A stretch of DNA of 64,000 nt from Pseudomonas sp. Irchel 3H7 (GCF_900187605.1 NZ_FYEA01000003.1:124001-188000), one strand, 5' to 3'; positions 8,398 to 19,156 are shown, counted from the stretch's first letter. The notes: generated by a model from the letters alone, not told the origin. Program-made: numbers and translations.

Positions 8398-9825
8398 ATG
8401 TCTGAAGCTCCCGGAAAACTACGACTAGGTGCACTGGTTGCATTGGTAGTCGGCTCAATGATCGGTGGCGGGATATTTTCTTTGCCACAAAACATGGCCG
8501 CCAGCGCCGACGTCGGTGCAGTACTGATCGGTTGGGCCATCACCGCTGTCGGCATGCTCACCCTCGCTTTTGTCTTTCAAACCCTCGCCAATCGCAAGCC
8601 TGACCTGGACGGCGGTGTCTACGCCTACGCCAAGGCCGGATTCGGCGATTACATGGGTTTCTCGTCCGCCTGGGGTTACTGGATCAGCGCCTGGCTGGGC
8701 AACGTCGGTTACTTCGTTCTGCTGTTCAGCACCCTCGGTTATTTCTTCCCGATTTTCGGTGAAGGCAACACCGTTGCGGCGGTAATCGGCGCCTCGGTGC
8801 TGTTGTGGGCGGTGCACTTTCTGGTGCTGCGCGGGATCAAGGAAGCGGCGTTTATCAACCTGGTGACCACGGTCGCCAAGGTCGTACCGCTGCTGCTGTT
8901 CGTGTTGATCGCGGTGTTCGCCTTCAAACTGGACATCTTCACCGCCGACATCTGGGGCATCAAAAACCCGGATCTGGGCAGTGTGATGAACCAGGTGCGC
9001 AACATGATGCTGGTCACCGTCTGGGTGTTCATCGGCATCGAGGGTGCGAGCATCTTCTCGGCCCGTGCGGAAAAACGCTCGGACGTCGGCAAAGCCACCG
9101 TGATCGGTTTCATCACCGTGCTGCTGTTTCTGGTGCTGGTGAACGTGCTGTCGCTGGGCATCATGACCCAACCGGAACTGGCGAAACTGCAGAACCCGTC
9201 GATGGCCGCCGTGCTCGAGCATGTGGTCGGTCACTGGGGCGCGGTGCTGATCAGCGTCGGCCTGATCATCTCGCTGCTGGGTGCGCTGCTGTCGTGGGTG
9301 CTGCTGTGTGCGGAGATCATGTTCGCCGCTGCCAAAGACCACACCATGCCGGAGTTCCTGCGCAAGGAAAACGCCAACCACGTACCGGTCAACGCCCTGT
9401 GGCTGACCAACGCGATGGTGCAGATTTTCCTGATCATCACGCTGTTCTCGGCCAGTACTTACCTGTCGCTGATCTACCTCGCCACCTCGATGATTCTGGT
9501 GCCATACCTGTGGTCGGCGGCTTACGCCCTGCTGCTGGCGGTGCGCGGGGAAAGCTACGAAGGCTTTGCGGCCGAGCGACGCAAGGATCTGATTATCGGC
9601 GGCATCGCGCTGATCTACGCGGTGTGGCTGCTGTATGCCGGCGGGGTCAAGTACTTGCTGCTCTCGGCCCTGCTCTACGCACCTGGCGCGATCCTGTTCG
9701 CCAAAGCCAAGCTGGAACTCAAACAACCGATTTTCACTAACGTCGAGAAGCTGATTTTCGCCGCAGTGGTCGTGGGTGCCCTGGTGGCTGCCTACGGTCT
9801 CTACGACGGCTTCCTGACTCTGTAA
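8398..9825 (+). CDS. arcD: Arginine/ornithine antiporter ArcD
   Basis: 475 residues with 12-13 membrane helices (APC superfamily). It imports arginine in exchange for ornithine produced by the deiminase pathway. The frame is open further upstream (TTG at 8341), but ATG 8398 is chosen because GGAG lies seven bases before it and the resulting N-terminus aligns residue for residue with the paralogue at 6533-7960. It is the first gene of arcDABC. A candidate Anr box lies 62 bp upstream. Confidence 0.93.
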   Translation: MSEAPGKLRLGALVALVVGSMIGGGIFSLPQNMAASADVGAVLIGWAITAVGMLTLAFVFQTLANRKPDLDGGVYAYAKAGFGDYMGFSSAWGYWISAWLGNVGYFVLLFSTLGYFFPIFGEGNTVAAVIGASVLLWAVHFLVLRGIKEAAFINLVTTVAKVVPLLLFVLIAVFAFKLDIFTADIWGIKNPDLGSVMNQVRNMMLVTVWVFIGIEGASIFSARAEKRSDVGKATVIGFITVLLFLVLVNVLSLGIMTQPELAKLQNPSMAAVLEHVVGHWGAVLISVGLIISLLGALLSWVLLCAEIMFAAAKDHTMPEFLRKENANHVPVNALWLTNAMVQIFLIITLFSASTYLSLIYLATSMILVPYLWSAAYALLLAVRGESYEGFAAERRKDLIIGGIALIYAVWLLYAGGVKYLLLSALLYAPGAILFAKAKLELKQPIFTNVEKLIFAAVVVGALVAAYGLYDGFLTL

Positions 9826-9858
9826 TCCCTGATTGATTTGTTATCTGGAGGATCTGAA

Positions 9859-11115
9859 ATGACCACGGAAAAAGTTAAGTACGGCGTCCATTCCGAAGCC
9901 GGCAAACTGCGCAAAGTCATGGTGTGCTCCCCAGGTCTGGCCCATCAGCGGCTGACCCCGAACAACTGCGATGAACTGCTGTTCGACGACGTGCTCTGGG
10001 TGGCTCAGGCCAAGCGCGACCACTTCGACTTCGTCACCAAAATGCGCGAGCGCGGCATCGATGTGCTGGAAATGCACAACCTGCTGACCGATATCGTCGC
10101 CATCCCGGAAGCGCTGGACTGGATTCTTGAGCGCAAGGTCACCGCCGATTCGGTGGGCCTGGGCCTGATCAACGAAGTCAAATCCTGGCTGAAAAGCCTT
10201 GAGCCACGGCACATCGCCGAATTCCTGATTGGCGGCGTGTCCGCCGATGATCTGCCGGACAGTTTCGGCGGCAAGACCATCCAGATGTTCCGCGACTTCC
10301 TCGGCCACTCCAGCTTCATTCTGCCGCCGCTGCCGAACACCCAGTTCACCCGTGACACCACCTGCTGGATCTACGGTGGCGTGACGCTGAACCCGATGTA
10401 CTGGCCAGCGCGTCGTCAGGAAACCCTGCTGACCACCGCCATCTACAAATTCCACCCGCAGTTCACCAACGCCGAATTCGAGATCTGGTACGGCGACCCG
10501 GACAAGGACCACGGCAGCTCCACCCTCGAGGGCGGCGACGTCATGCCAATCGGCAACGGCGTGGTGTTGATCGGCATGGGCGAGCGCTCATCGCGTCAGG
10601 CCATCGGCCAACTGGCGCTGAACCTGTTCAAAAACAAAGCCGTGGAAAAAGTCATCGTTGCCGGCCTGCCGAAGTCCCGCGCGGCGATGCACCTGGATAC
10701 CGTGTTCAGTTTCTGCGACCGCGACCTGGTGACGATTTTCCCGGAAGTGGTGAATCAGATCGTCGCCTTCACCCTGCGCCCTGACGAAAGCAAACAGGGC
10801 GGCATCGACATCCGCCGCGAAGAAGGCACTTTCCTCGACACCGTGGCCAAAGCCCTCAATTTGCCGAAGTTGCGCGTGGTGGAAACCGGCGGCAACAGCT
10901 TCGCCGCCGAACGCGAGCAATGGGACGACGGCAACAACGTGGTGGCCGTGGAACCGGGCGTGGTCATCGGCTACGACCGCAACACCTACACCAACACCCT
11001 GCTGCGCAAGGCCGGCGTGGAAGTCATCACCATCAGCGCCGGTGAACTGGGCCGAGGCCGTGGCGGCGGCCACTGCATGACCTGCCCGATCGTGCGTGAC
11101 CCAATCGATTACTAA
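9859..11115 (+). CDS. arcA: Arginine deiminase
   Basis: 418 residues, the same as the P. aeruginosa enzyme. It hydrolyses arginine to citrulline and ammonia, the first step of the ADI pathway. The catalytic cysteine is Cys406 in GGGHCMTCP; other active-site segments are TRDTTCW and the acidic/histidine elements around [19 protein letters not shown] 9859 is chosen over an upstream in-frame TTG because GGAGGA lies just ahead of it and the length matches the family. It sits 33 bp after arcD in the same operon. Confidence 0.96.
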   Translation: MTTEKVKYGVHSEAGKLRKVMVCSPGLAHQRLTPNNCDELLFDDVLWVAQAKRDHFDFVTKMRERGIDVLEMHNLLTDIVAIPEALDWILERKVTADSVGLGLINEVKSWLKSLEPRHIAEFLIGGVSADDLPDSFGGKTIQMFRDFLGHSSFILPPLPNTQFTRDTTCWIYGGVTLNPMYWPARRQETLLTTAIYKFHPQFTNAEFEIWYGDPDKDHGSSTLEGGDVMPIGNGVVLIGMGERSSRQAIGQLALNLFKNKAVEKVIVAGLPKSRAAMHLDTVFSFCDRDLVTIFPEVVNQIVAFTLRPDESKQGGIDIRREEGTFLDTVAKALNLPKLRVVETGGNSFAAEREQWDDGNNVVAVEPGVVIGYDRNTYTNTLLRKAGVEVITISAGELGRGRGGGHCMTCPIVRDPIDY

Positions 11116-11184
11116 ACGACCATCTCCCCGGCCGCACCCATCCCATAGCGGCCGGGCCGATTACCGAATCCAAGGAGAATCATC

Positions 11185-12195
11185 ATGGCGTTCAACATTC
11201 ACAACCGTAACCTGCTCAGCCTGGAACACCACACCCCACGTGAGCTGCGTTACCTGCTCGACTTGTCCCGCGATCTCAAACGCGCGAAATACACCGGCAC
11301 CGAGCAGCAACACCTGAAGGGCAACAACATCGCCCTGATCTTCGAAAAAACCTCGACCCGCACCCGTTGCGCGTTCGAAGTGGCGGCCTATGACCAAGGC
11401 GCCAACGTCACCTACATCGACCCGAACTCGTCGCAGATCGGCCACAAAGAAAGCATGAAAGACACCGCCCGCGTACTCGGGCGCATGTACGACGCCATCG
11501 AATACCGTGGCTTCAAACAGGAAATCGTCGAAGAGCTGGCAAAATTCGCCGGTGTGCCGGTGTTCAACGGCCTGACCGATGAATATCACCCGACGCAAAT
11601 GATCGCCGACGTGCTGACCATGCGTGAACACGCCGACAAACCAATCCATGAAATCAGCTACGCCTACTTGGGCGACGCGCGCAACAACATGGGCAACTCG
11701 CTGCTGCTGGTCGGCGCCAAACTCGGCATGGACGTGCGCATCTGCGCACCGAAAGCGCTGTGGCCGCATGACGATCTGGTCGAGCGCTGCAACAAATACG
11801 CGGAAGAAAGCGGTGCGCGCATCACCCTGACCGAAGACCCGAAAGCCGCCGTCAAAGGTGTCGACTTCATCCATACCGACGTTTGGGTATCGATGGGCGA
11901 GCCGGTTGAGGCCTGGGCTGAACGTATCCAGCAACTGCTGCCGTATCAGGTCAACAAAGAGCTGATGAAAGCCACCGGCAACCCACGCACCAAGTTCATG
12001 CACTGCCTGCCGGCGTTCCACAACAGCGATACCAAGGTCGGCAAACAGATTGCCGAGCAGTATCCGCACCTGGCCAACGGCATCGAAGTGACCGACGACG
12101 TGTTCGAGTCCCCAGCCTGCATCGCCTTCGAGCAAGCGGAAAACCGCATGCACACGATCAAGGCGATTCTGGTCTCGACCCTGGCTGATCTGTAA
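11185..12195 (+). CDS. arcB: Ornithine carbamoyltransferase, catabolic
   Basis: 336 residues. The carbamoyl-phosphate loop STRTR (in [12 protein letters not shown]) and the ornithine-binding HCLPAFH motif (MHCLPAFHN) are intact. In this operon it runs in the phosphorolytic direction, converting citrulline and phosphate into ornithine and carbamoyl phosphate. AAGGAG lies seven bases before the ATG. It follows arcA by 69 bp and precedes a REP element that separates it from arcC. Confidence 0.95.
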   Translation: MAFNIHNRNLLSLEHHTPRELRYLLDLSRDLKRAKYTGTEQQHLKGNNIALIFEKTSTRTRCAFEVAAYDQGANVTYIDPNSSQIGHKESMKDTARVLGRMYDAIEYRGFKQEIVEELAKFAGVPVFNGLTDEYHPTQMIADVLTMREHADKPIHEISYAYLGDARNNMGNSLLLVGAKLGMDVRICAPKALWPHDDLVERCNKYAEESGARITLTEDPKAAVKGVDFIHTDVWVSMGEPVEAWAERIQQLLPYQVNKELMKATGNPRTKFMHCLPAFHNSDTKVGKQIAEQYPHLANGIEVTDDVFESPACIAFEQAENRMHTIKAILVSTLADL

Positions 12196-12227
12196 CAGCT
12201 GATCGGGATTTCCTGATCAACCACTGA

Positions 12228-12316
12228 CCTGTAGGAGCTGCCGAAGGCTGCGATCTTTTGATCTGGATCTTAAGAAACAAAGTCAAAAGATCGCAGCCTT
12301 CGGCAGCTCCTACAGG
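12228..12316. repeat. REP-type inverted pair, family A, inside the arc operon
   Basis: CCTGTAGGAGCTGCCGAAGG and its complement form a ~89-bp hairpin between arcB and arcC. Stable hairpins inside an operon can uncouple mRNA levels by protecting the upstream message from 3' exonucleases. Confidence 0.88.
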
Positions 12317-12343
12317 GTCATCGAATTCTGAAAGGATTGCATT

Positions 12344-13273
12344 ATGCGTATCGTCGTAGCGCTGGGCGGTAACGCCCTGCTCCGCCGTGGTGAACCGATG
12401 ACCGCTGACAATCAGCGCGCCAACATCCGCATCGCCACCGAGCAAATCGCCAAGATCCATCCCGGCAACCAACTGGTCATCGCCCACGGCAATGGCCCGC
12501 AAGTCGGCCTGCTGTCGTTGCAAGCGGCGGCCTACACCTCCGTCAGCCCTTACCCGCTGGACGTGCTCGGTGCCGAAACCGAAGGCATGATCGGCTACAT
12601 CATCGAACAGGAACTGGGCAACCTGCTCGATTTCGAAGTGCCGTTTGCCACCCTGCTGACCCAGGTTGAAGTCGACGCCAAGGATCCGGCCTTCCAGAAC
12701 CCGACCAAACCGATCGGCCCGGTCTACGACAAGGCCGAAGCGGAAAAACTCGCTGCTGAAAAAGGCTGGGCGATTGCTCCGGATGGCGACAAATTCCGCC
12801 GCGTGGTCGCCAGTCCGCGGCCAAAACGCATCTTCGAAATCCGCCCGATCAAGTGGCTGCTGGACAAGGGCAGCATCGTGATTTGCGCCGGTGGCGGCGG
12901 GATTCCAACCATGTATGACGAGAACCGTAATCTCAAGGGTATTGAGGCGGTAATCGACAAGGACCTGTGCTCGTCGCTGCTCGCCGAGCAACTGGAAGCC
13001 GACCTGCTGGTGATCGCCACCGACGTCAACGCGGCGTTCATCGATTACGGCAAGCCGACGCAGAAAGCCATTGCCGAAGCGCACCCGGATGAACTCGAAC
13101 GCCTCGGTTTCGCCGCCGGCTCGATGGGGCCCAAGGTGCAGGCAGCCTGCGAATTCGCGCGCCATACTGGCAAGGTCGCGGTGATCGGTTCGCTGGCGGA
13201 TATCGAAGCCATCGTTCAGGGCACTGCCGGTACTCGCGTGACCACGGCGAAGCCGGGCATCACTTACCGATAA
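12344..13273 (+). CDS. arcC: Carbamate kinase
   Basis: 309 residues. N-terminal [18 protein letters not shown] and internal GGGGIP are typical of the amino-acid kinase fold of carbamate kinases. It transfers phosphate from carbamoyl phosphate to ADP, giving ATP, CO2 and ammonia, and is the energy-yielding last step of the ADI pathway. GAAAGGA lies a short distance before the ATG. It is the last arc gene, separated from arcB by a REP hairpin. Confidence 0.95.
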   Translation: MRIVVALGGNALLRRGEPMTADNQRANIRIATEQIAKIHPGNQLVIAHGNGPQVGLLSLQAAAYTSVSPYPLDVLGAETEGMIGYIIEQELGNLLDFEVPFATLLTQVEVDAKDPAFQNPTKPIGPVYDKAEAEKLAAEKGWAIAPDGDKFRRVVASPRPKRIFEIRPIKWLLDKGSIVICAGGGGIPTMYDENRNLKGIEAVIDKDLCSSLLAEQLEADLLVIATDVNAAFIDYGKPTQKAIAEAHPDELERLGFAAGSMGPKVQAACEFARHTGKVAVIGSLADIEAIVQGTAGTRVTTAKPGITYR

Positions 13274-13286
13274 TCAGAAACTCCGG

Positions 13287-13310
13287 GGGCAGACCGAGGG
13301 TCTGCCCTTC
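13287..13310 (+). terminator. Hairpin after arcC
   Basis: GGGCAGACC-GAG-GGTCTGCCC followed by TTCT. The 9-bp GC-rich stem is perfect but the T-run is poor, so it could be a weak terminator or an attenuating hairpin before the DUF5064 gene 26 bp downstream. Confidence 0.6.
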
Positions 13311-13335
13311 TCCCATGCCTTGAAAGGAGAAACCC

Positions 13336-13698
13336 ATGGCCCAGTTTGAACCCGGTCATCTGCACATTGAGCGGCATGCGTTGACGCCGGATGACGTCAG
13401 TTACAACGTGCACCTCGACTATGAAGTGTTCACCGATCCGCAAAAAGGCAAAGGCATCCAGTTCACGATGCATGGCAACCTTCAGGGCAAGGACATGAAA
13501 GAGACCTTCTTCCTGCCCAAAGAGGAGGCCTACAACTTTGCCAACAACGTGACGAAAATCGCCGAGAAGTACGGCATTCCCAAGACTCACAGTCAGATCG
13601 GTTCGGTGCACAAGCATTACGACATGATGTTTGAAGACATCCGCAAGCAACTTGATATGAAATCCGGGGATCCGGTCAATCTTGAGCATTTCGAGTAA
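13336..13698 (+). CDS. DUF5064 family protein
   Basis: 120 residues, soluble, no signal peptide. The N-terminal FEPGHLHIERHALTPDD and a central YEVFTDPQKGKGIQFTMHG stretch resemble Pseudomonas DUF5064 proteins. Function is unknown. AAAGGAG lies a few bases before the ATG. Its position right after arcC, past a hairpin, suggests read-through expression with the arc operon, but nothing in the sequence ties it to arginine metabolism. Confidence 0.75.
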   Translation: MAQFEPGHLHIERHALTPDDVSYNVHLDYEVFTDPQKGKGIQFTMHGNLQGKDMKETFFLPKEEAYNFANNVTKIAEKYGIPKTHSQIGSVHKHYDMMFEDIRKQLDMKSGDPVNLEHFE

Positions 13699-13708
13699 CC
13701 CGCAAAAG

Positions 13709-13886
13709 CCCCTCACCCTAGCCCTCTCCCAAAGGGAGAGGGGACTGATTGGGGAATGCTTCAGAGTTACGCCGACCTGAACTTGCTTTACCGAATCCAT
13801 AATCGACTGGTTCTTTCAGGTCGATGTCAAACCTCAGACACCTCGGTCGGCCCCCTCTCCCCCTGGGAGAGGGCTGGGGTGAGGGT
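13709..13886. repeat. Single-copy MITE-like element related to the 4949-5643 array
   Basis: The 178-bp element begins CCCTCACCCTAGCCCTCTCC and ends GAGAGGGCTGGGGTGAGGG. Its interior carries the same blocks as one 130-bp unit: GCCGACCTGAAC, GAATCCATAATCGACT and CAGGTCGATGT. It carries no gene. Confidence 0.88.
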
Positions 13887-13960
13887 GCTTTTGCTTTCAC
13901 CTCTCTCCAAGCCCAAGGCATACTTGCCACCCTCCGCTCTGCAGATCACTGAACCGCCCC

Positions 13961-15469
13961 ATGCGTATCCACGTCAGTTTCATCGACCGCGTCGGCATCA
14001 CCCAGGAAGTCCTGGCTATCCTCGGTGGGCGCAATCTCAATCTGGATGCGGTGGAGATGATCCCGCCGAACGTCTACATCGACGCGCCAACGTTGAGCCC
14101 GCAAGTGCTCGAAGAGCTGAAAGATGCTTTGTTTCGCGTGCTCGGCGTCGAGGCGGTAACCGTGGTCGACATCCTCCCTGGCCAGCGTCGGCACTTGCAG
14201 CTCGACGCGTTGCTGGCGGCAATGACCGATCCGGTGCTGGCGCTCGACAGCGCCGGCAAGGTGCTGCTGGCCAACCCGGCGTTGATCGCGTTGTACGGTC
14301 GCGAACCGGCCGGTGAGAGTGTTGCAGAACTGTTCAATGATCCCGCGCTGCTCGACACCTTGCTCGAACACGGCTTCCGTTTGCCGCTGCGCGAAATCAC
14401 CGTCAACGGTCAGACCTTGTTGCTCGATGCCACGCCGATCACCGACGCTGGCGCCCTGCTGACCTTGTATCAACCGAACCGCATCGGCGAACAACTCTCG
14501 GCCTTGCACCACGACCATGCCGAAGGTTTCGATGCATTGCTCGGAGAATCCCCGGCAATCCGCACCCTCAAGGCCCGCGCTCAAAGAGTCGCCGCCCTCG
14601 ACGCACCGCTGTTGATTCAAGGCGAAACCGGCACCGGCAAAGAACTGGTCGCCCGTGCCTGCCACGCGATCAGCGCTCGCCACAGCGCACCGTTTCTCGC
14701 CCTGAACTGCGCAGCGCTGCCGGAGAACCTCGCCGAAAGCGAACTGTTCGGCTACGCCCCGGGAGCCTTTACCGGCGCGGCGCGCGGCGGTAAACCGGGG
14801 CTGATGGAACTGGCTAACCAGGGCACGGTGTTTCTCGATGAAATCGGCGAAATGTCGCCGTACTTGCAGGCCAAACTGCTGCGCTTTTTGAACGACGGCA
14901 GCTTCCGCCGCGTGGGCGGTGATCGCGAAGTGAAGGTCAACGTGCGCATCCTCAGCGCGACCCACCGCGATCTGGAGAAAATGGTCAGCGAAGGCTTGTT
15001 CCGCGAAGACCTGTTCTACCGCCTCAACGTGCTCAACGTTGAAGTGCCGCCGCTGCGCGAGCGCGGCCAGGACATTTTGCTATTGGCCCGCTATTTCATG
15101 CAGCAGGCTTGTGCGCAGATTCAGCGCCCGGTCTGCCGCCTCGCCCCGGGGACTTACCCGGCACTACTCGGCAACCGCTGGCCGGGCAACGTGCGGCAAT
15201 TGCAGAACGTGATCTTCCGCGCGGCGGCGATTTGCGAGAGTAGCCTGGTGGATATTGGCGACCTCGACATTGCCGGTACCTCGGTGGCGCGGCAAACCGA
15301 CAGCGATGTCGACAGCCTCGAACAAGCGGTCGAGTCGTTCGAAAAAACGCTGCTGGAAAAACTCTACGTCAGCTACCCCTCGACCCGGCAACTGGCCAGC
15401 CGCCTGCAAACTTCGCACACGGCCATCGCCCATCGCCTGCGCAAATACGGCATTCCCAACAAACCCTGA
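13961..15469 (+). CDS. gcsR: Sigma-54-dependent TyrR-like activator of glycine cleavage genes
   Basis: 502 residues. An N-terminal ACT domain (about 1-70) and a PAS-like domain (about 80-180) are followed by the AAA+ domain (about 200-430) with Walker A GETGTGKE and the sigma-54 contact loop ESELFGYAPGAFTGA. A TyrR-type C-terminal helix-turn-helix ends the protein (STRQLASRLQTSHTAIAHRL). P. aeruginosa GcsR activates the glycine cleavage operon in response to glycine. Here the gene lies directly upstream of gcvH-gcvP on the same strand, with palindromic sites and a -24/-12 promoter between, so the assignment is strong. Confidence 0.93.
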   Translation: MRIHVSFIDRVGITQEVLAILGGRNLNLDAVEMIPPNVYIDAPTLSPQVLEELKDALFRVLGVEAVTVVDILPGQRRHLQLDALLAAMTDPVLALDSAGKVLLANPALIALYGREPAGESVAELFNDPALLDTLLEHGFRLPLREITVNGQTLLLDATPITDAGALLTLYQPNRIGEQLSALHHDHAEGFDALLGESPAIRTLKARAQRVAALDAPLLIQGETGTGKELVARACHAISARHSAPFLALNCAALPENLAESELFGYAPGAFTGAARGGKPGLMELANQGTVFLDEIGEMSPYLQAKLLRFLNDGSFRRVGGDREVKVNVRILSATHRDLEKMVSEGLFREDLFYRLNVLNVEVPPLRERGQDILLLARYFMQQACAQIQRPVCRLAPGTYPALLGNRWPGNVRQLQNVIFRAAAICESSLVDIGDLDIAGTSVARQTDSDVDSLEQAVESFEKTLLEKLYVSYPSTRQLASRLQTSHTAIAHRLRKYGIPNKP

Positions 15470-15488
15470 GATCACCACAAATTCCCTT

Positions 15489-15571
15489 GTAGGAGCTGCC
15501 GGAGGCTGCGATCTTTTGACTTTGGATGTGTATTGCCCGGATCAAGATCGCAGCCTTCGGCAGCTCCTACA
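15489..15571. repeat. REP-type inverted pair, family A
   Basis: TGTAGGAGCTGCCGGAGGCT and its complement, immediately after gcsR. It may serve as the 3' end of the gcsR message. Confidence 0.85.
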
Positions 15572-15626
15572 GTCCGGGTTTGCAATTCAAAAAATCAGGG
15601 TTCCCAGTTTAAAAACGACCTCCAAC

Positions 15627-15744
15627 TGTACTGAAAGCGCTACAGCGGAACGATATCGCTACACCCTCCTCCGATCACCGCTGTGCAAGGCTTTGATCCC
15701 GTTCAGCTTTTATCCTCGCTCCAGGCTGTAGCGATTTCGCTACA
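15627..15744. promoter_or_regulatory. Three GcsR-type 18-bp operators
   Basis: Sites of 7-4-7 architecture lie at 15627-15644 (TGTACTG-N4-CGCTACA), 15646-15663 (CGGAACG-N4-CGCTACA) and 15727-15744 (TGTAGCG-N4-CGCTACA, a perfect palindrome of arms). They closely resemble the TGTAACG-N4-CGTTCCG repeats described for P. aeruginosa GcsR. The first two are 19 bp apart; the third is closer to the promoter, 64 bp upstream of the -24 element. Confidence 0.8.
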
Positions 15745-15807
15745 CACCCCAGCTCAAGCTATCTCACCAAAACAGATAACTTATTGATTTATATAAATAA
15801 ATAAACG

Positions 15808-15824
15808 TTGGCCGCATTCTTGCT
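15808..15824 (+). promoter_or_regulatory. Sigma-54 (-24/-12) promoter of the gcv operon
   Basis: TTGGCCGCATTCTTGCT has the invariant GG (15810-15811) and GC (15822-15823) separated by exactly 10 bases, with the flanking T-GGC and TTGC expected for RpoN. The predicted transcript start near 15835 gives a leader of about 75 bases before gcvH. Confidence 0.85.
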
Positions 15825-15908
15825 AATCAACCCCTCATAAATAAGGGCCTTCGCGCCCGACTATTCCACCGCGTCCACCAGACGAGTCTGGCCCCCTGAG
15901 GAGTTTCC

Positions 15909-16292
15909 ATGAGCGAGTTGCGTTTTACTGAAGATCACGAATGGCTGCGCACCGAAGCTGACGGCAGCGTTACTGTCGGCATCACCGCTTTCGCGCAGAA
16001 CGCCCTGGGCGACGTGGTGTTCGTGCAACTGCCTGAGCTGCAGGCTTACGAAAAAGGCGCCGAAGCCGCCACCGTGGAATCGGTAAAAGCCGCCAGCGGC
16101 GTGTACATGCCCCTCAACGGCGAGGTACTGGAAGTCAACCCGGCGCTGGAAGATGCCCCGGAACTGGTCAACGAAGATCCGCTGGGCGAAGGCTGGTTCT
16201 TCCGCTTCCAGCCAAGCGACGCCGCCGCTGTCGGCAAACTGCTCGATCAGGACGCGTACGACCGTCTGATCAAAGCCCAAGCCGAAGCCTGA
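15909..16292 (+). CDS. gcvH: Glycine cleavage system H protein
   Basis: 127 residues. Lys60 in VESVKAASG is the lipoylation site. H protein carries the aminomethyl group between the P and T proteins. GAGGAG lies a few bases before the ATG. It is the first gene of the GcsR-controlled operon and is followed 11 bp later by gcvP. Confidence 0.96.
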   Translation: MSELRFTEDHEWLRTEADGSVTVGITAFAQNALGDVVFVQLPELQAYEKGAEAATVESVKAASGVYMPLNGEVLEVNPALEDAPELVNEDPLGEGWFFRFQPSDAAAVGKLLDQDAYDRLIKAQAEA

Positions 16293-16303
16293 GGAACACC
16301 GAC

Positions 16304-19156
16304 ATGACTCAAGTAAACCTTGGCACCGCCAACGAATTCATCGCCCGTCATATCGGCCCGCGCGCCGGTGACGAGCAAGCCATGCTCAACAGCCTCGGCT
16401 TCGATTCGCTCGAAGCGCTGAGCGCCAGCGTCATCCCGGAAAGCATCAAGGGCACCAGCGTGCTCGGCATGGACGACGGTTTGAGCGAAGCCGATGCCCT
16501 GGCGATGATCAAATCGATCGCTGGCAAAAACCAGCTGTTCAAAACCTACATCGGCCAGGGCTACTACAACTGCCACACGCCGTCGCCGATCCTGCGCAAC
16601 CTGCTGGAAAACCCGGCCTGGTACACCGCTTACACGCCGTACCAGCCAGAAATTTCCCAAGGCCGTCTCGAAGCGCTGCTGAACTTCCAGACCATGATCA
16701 GCGACCTCACCGGCCTGCCGATTGCCAACGCCTCGCTGCTCGACGAAGCCACCGCCGCTGCCGAAGCCATGACCTTCTGCAAACGCCTGAGCAAGAACAA
16801 GGGCAGCCACCAATTCTTCGCCTCGATCCACTGCCACCCGCAAACCCTCGACGTGCTGCGCACCCGTGCCGAGCCGCTGGGCATTGATGTTGTGGTCGGC
16901 GATGAGCGTGAACTGACTGACGTGACGCCGTTCTTCGGCGCACTGCTGCAATACCCGGCGAGCAACGGTGATGTGTTCGACTATCGCGAACTGACCGAAC
17001 GCTTCCACGCCGCCAACGCCTTGGTCGCCGTCGCCGCCGACCTGCTGGCCCTGACCTTGCTGACCGCCCCGGGCGAGTTCGGCGCTGACGTCGCCATCGG
17101 TTCCGCGCAACGCTTCGGCGTGCCGCTGGGCTTCGGTGGCCCGCACGCGGCTTACTTCTCCACCAAAGATGCGTTCAAACGCGATATGCCGGGCCGTCTG
17201 GTCGGTGTCTCGGTTGACCGCTTCGGCAAGCCTGCGCTGCGTCTGGCGATGCAGACCCGCGAGCAACACATCCGCCGCGAGAAGGCCACCTCGAACATCT
17301 GCACCGCGCAGGTGCTGCTGGCCAACATCGCCAGCATGTACGCTGTCTACCACGGCCCGAAAGGCCTGACGCAGATCGCCAACCGCGTGCATCACCTGAC
17401 CGCGATTCTGGCCAAGGGCCTGACCGCGCTGGGCGCTAATGTCGAACAAGCCAGTTTCTTCGACACCCTGACCGTGGCCACCGGCGCACACACCGCAGCG
17501 CTGCACGACAAGGCGCACGCTGCACAGATCAACCTGCGCGTGATCGACGCTCAGCGTCTGGGTCTGTCGGTCGACGAAACCACCACTCAGGCTGACATCG
17601 AAACCCTGTGGAGCCTGTTCGCCGACGGCAAAACCCTGCCGGACTTCGCTGCACTTGCTGCGACCGTGCAGAGCACTATTCCAGCCTCGCTGGTACGTCA
17701 GTCGCCAATCCTCAGCCACCCGGTGTTCAACCGTTATCACTCGGAAACCGAGCTGATGCGCTACCTGCGCAAACTGGCGGACAAAGACCTGGCACTGGAT
17801 CGCACCATGATCCCGCTGGGTTCGTGCACCATGAAACTCAACGCCGCCAGCGAAATGATCCCGGTGACCTGGGCTGAATTCGGTGCCCTGCACCCGTTCG
17901 CCCCGGCCGCGCAAAGTGCCGGTTACCAGCAACTGACCGATGAACTGGAAGCGATGCTCTGCGCCGCTACCGGTTACGACGCGATCTCGCTGCAACCGAA
18001 CGCCGGTTCGCAAGGTGAATACGCAGGCCTCTTGGCGATCCGCGCCTATCACCAGAGCCGTGGCGATGAACGCCGCGACATCTGCCTGATCCCCTCGTCC
18101 GCCCACGGCACCAACCCGGCCACCGCCAACATGGCGGGCATGCGCGTGGTCGTGACCGCCTGCGATGCGCGCGGCAACGTCGACATCGAAGACCTGCGTG
18201 CCAAAGCCATCGAGCACCGCGAACACCTCGCCGCGCTGATGATCACTTACCCGTCGACCCACGGCGTGTTCGAAGAAGGCATCCGCGAAATCTGCGGGAT
18301 CATTCATGACAACGGCGGTCAGGTATACATCGACGGCGCCAACATGAACGCAATGGTCGGCCTCTGCGCACCGGGCAAGTTCGGCGGCGACGTCTCGCAC
18401 CTGAACCTGCACAAAACCTTCTGCATCCCGCACGGCGGTGGCGGCCCGGGCGTCGGCCCGATTGGCGTCAAGTCGCACCTGACGCCGTTCCTGCCCGGCC
18501 ACGGCCAGATGGAACGCAAGGAAGGCGCGGTCTGCGCGGCACCGTTCGGCAGCGCAAGTATTTTGCCGATCACCTGGATGTACATTCGCATGATGGGCGG
18601 CGCCGGTCTGAAACGCGCTTCGCAACTGGCAATCCTCAATGCCAACTACATTTCCCGTCGCCTCGAAGAGCACTACCCAGTCCTGTACACCGGCAGCAAC
18701 GGTCTGGTGGCGCACGAGTGCATTCTCGATCTGCGTCCGTTGAAAGACAGCAGCGGCATCAGCGTTGATGACGTCGCCAAGCGCCTGATCGACTTCGGTT
18801 TCCACGCGCCGACCATGTCGTTCCCGGTAGCGGGCACGCTGATGATCGAGCCGACCGAAAGCGAATCCAAGGAAGAACTGGACCGCTTCTGCGACGCGAT
18901 GATTCGCATCCGCGAAGAAATCCGCGCGGTGGAAAACGGCACGCTGGACAAGGACGACAACCCGCTGAAGAACGCTCCGCACACCGCGGCAGAACTGGTT
19001 GGCGAGTGGACTCACCCGTACAGCCGCGAGCAGGCCGTTTACCCGGTAGCGTCGTTGATCGAAGGCAAATACTGGCCACCGGTCGGTCGCGTCGACAACG
19101 TCTTCGGCGATCGCAACCTGGTGTGCGCCTGCCCGTCGATCGAAAGCTACGCTTAA
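16304..19156 (+). CDS. gcvP: Glycine dehydrogenase (decarboxylating), P protein
   Basis: 950 residues, full length for the single-chain P protein. The PLP lysine is Lys704 in [16 protein letters not shown]. It decarboxylates glycine and loads the methylamine onto H-protein lipoate. The N-terminal IARHIGPR and [14 protein letters not shown] segments are typical. A 984-codon antisense frame across the gene is a codon-bias shadow. Confidence 0.97.
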   Translation: MTQVNLGTANEFIARHIGPRAGDEQAMLNSLGFDSLEALSASVIPESIKGTSVLGMDDGLSEADALAMIKSIAGKNQLFKTYIGQGYYNCHTPSPILRNLLENPAWYTAYTPYQPEISQGRLEALLNFQTMISDLTGLPIANASLLDEATAAAEAMTFCKRLSKNKGSHQFFASIHCHPQTLDVLRTRAEPLGIDVVVGDERELTDVTPFFGALLQYPASNGDVFDYRELTERFHAANALVAVAADLLALTLLTAPGEFGADVAIGSAQRFGVPLGFGGPHAAYFSTKDAFKRDMPGRLVGVSVDRFGKPALRLAMQTREQHIRREKATSNICTAQVLLANIASMYAVYHGPKGLTQIANRVHHLTAILAKGLTALGANVEQASFFDTLTVATGAHTAALHDKAHAAQINLRVIDAQRLGLSVDETTTQADIETLWSLFADGKTLPDFAALAATVQSTIPASLVRQSPILSHPVFNRYHSETELMRYLRKLADKDLALDRTMIPLGSCTMKLNAASEMIPVTWAEFGALHPFAPAAQSAGYQQLTDELEAMLCAATGYDAISLQPNAGSQGEYAGLLAIRAYHQSRGDERRDICLIPSSAHGTNPATANMAGMRVVVTACDARGNVDIEDLRAKAIEHREHLAALMITYPSTHGVFEEGIREICGIIHDNGGQVYIDGANMNAMVGLCAPGKFGGDVSHLNLHKTFCIPHGGGGPGVGPIGVKSHLTPFLPGHGQMERKEGAVCAAPFGSASILPITWMYIRMMGGAGLKRASQLAILNANYISRRLEEHYPVLYTGSNGLVAHECILDLRPLKDSSGISVDDVAKRLIDFGFHAPTMSFPVAGTLMIEPTESESKEELDRFCDAMIRIREEIRAVENGTLDKDDNPLKNAPHTAAELVGEWTHPYSREQAVYPVASLIEGKYWPPVGRVDNVFGDRNLVCACPSIESYA

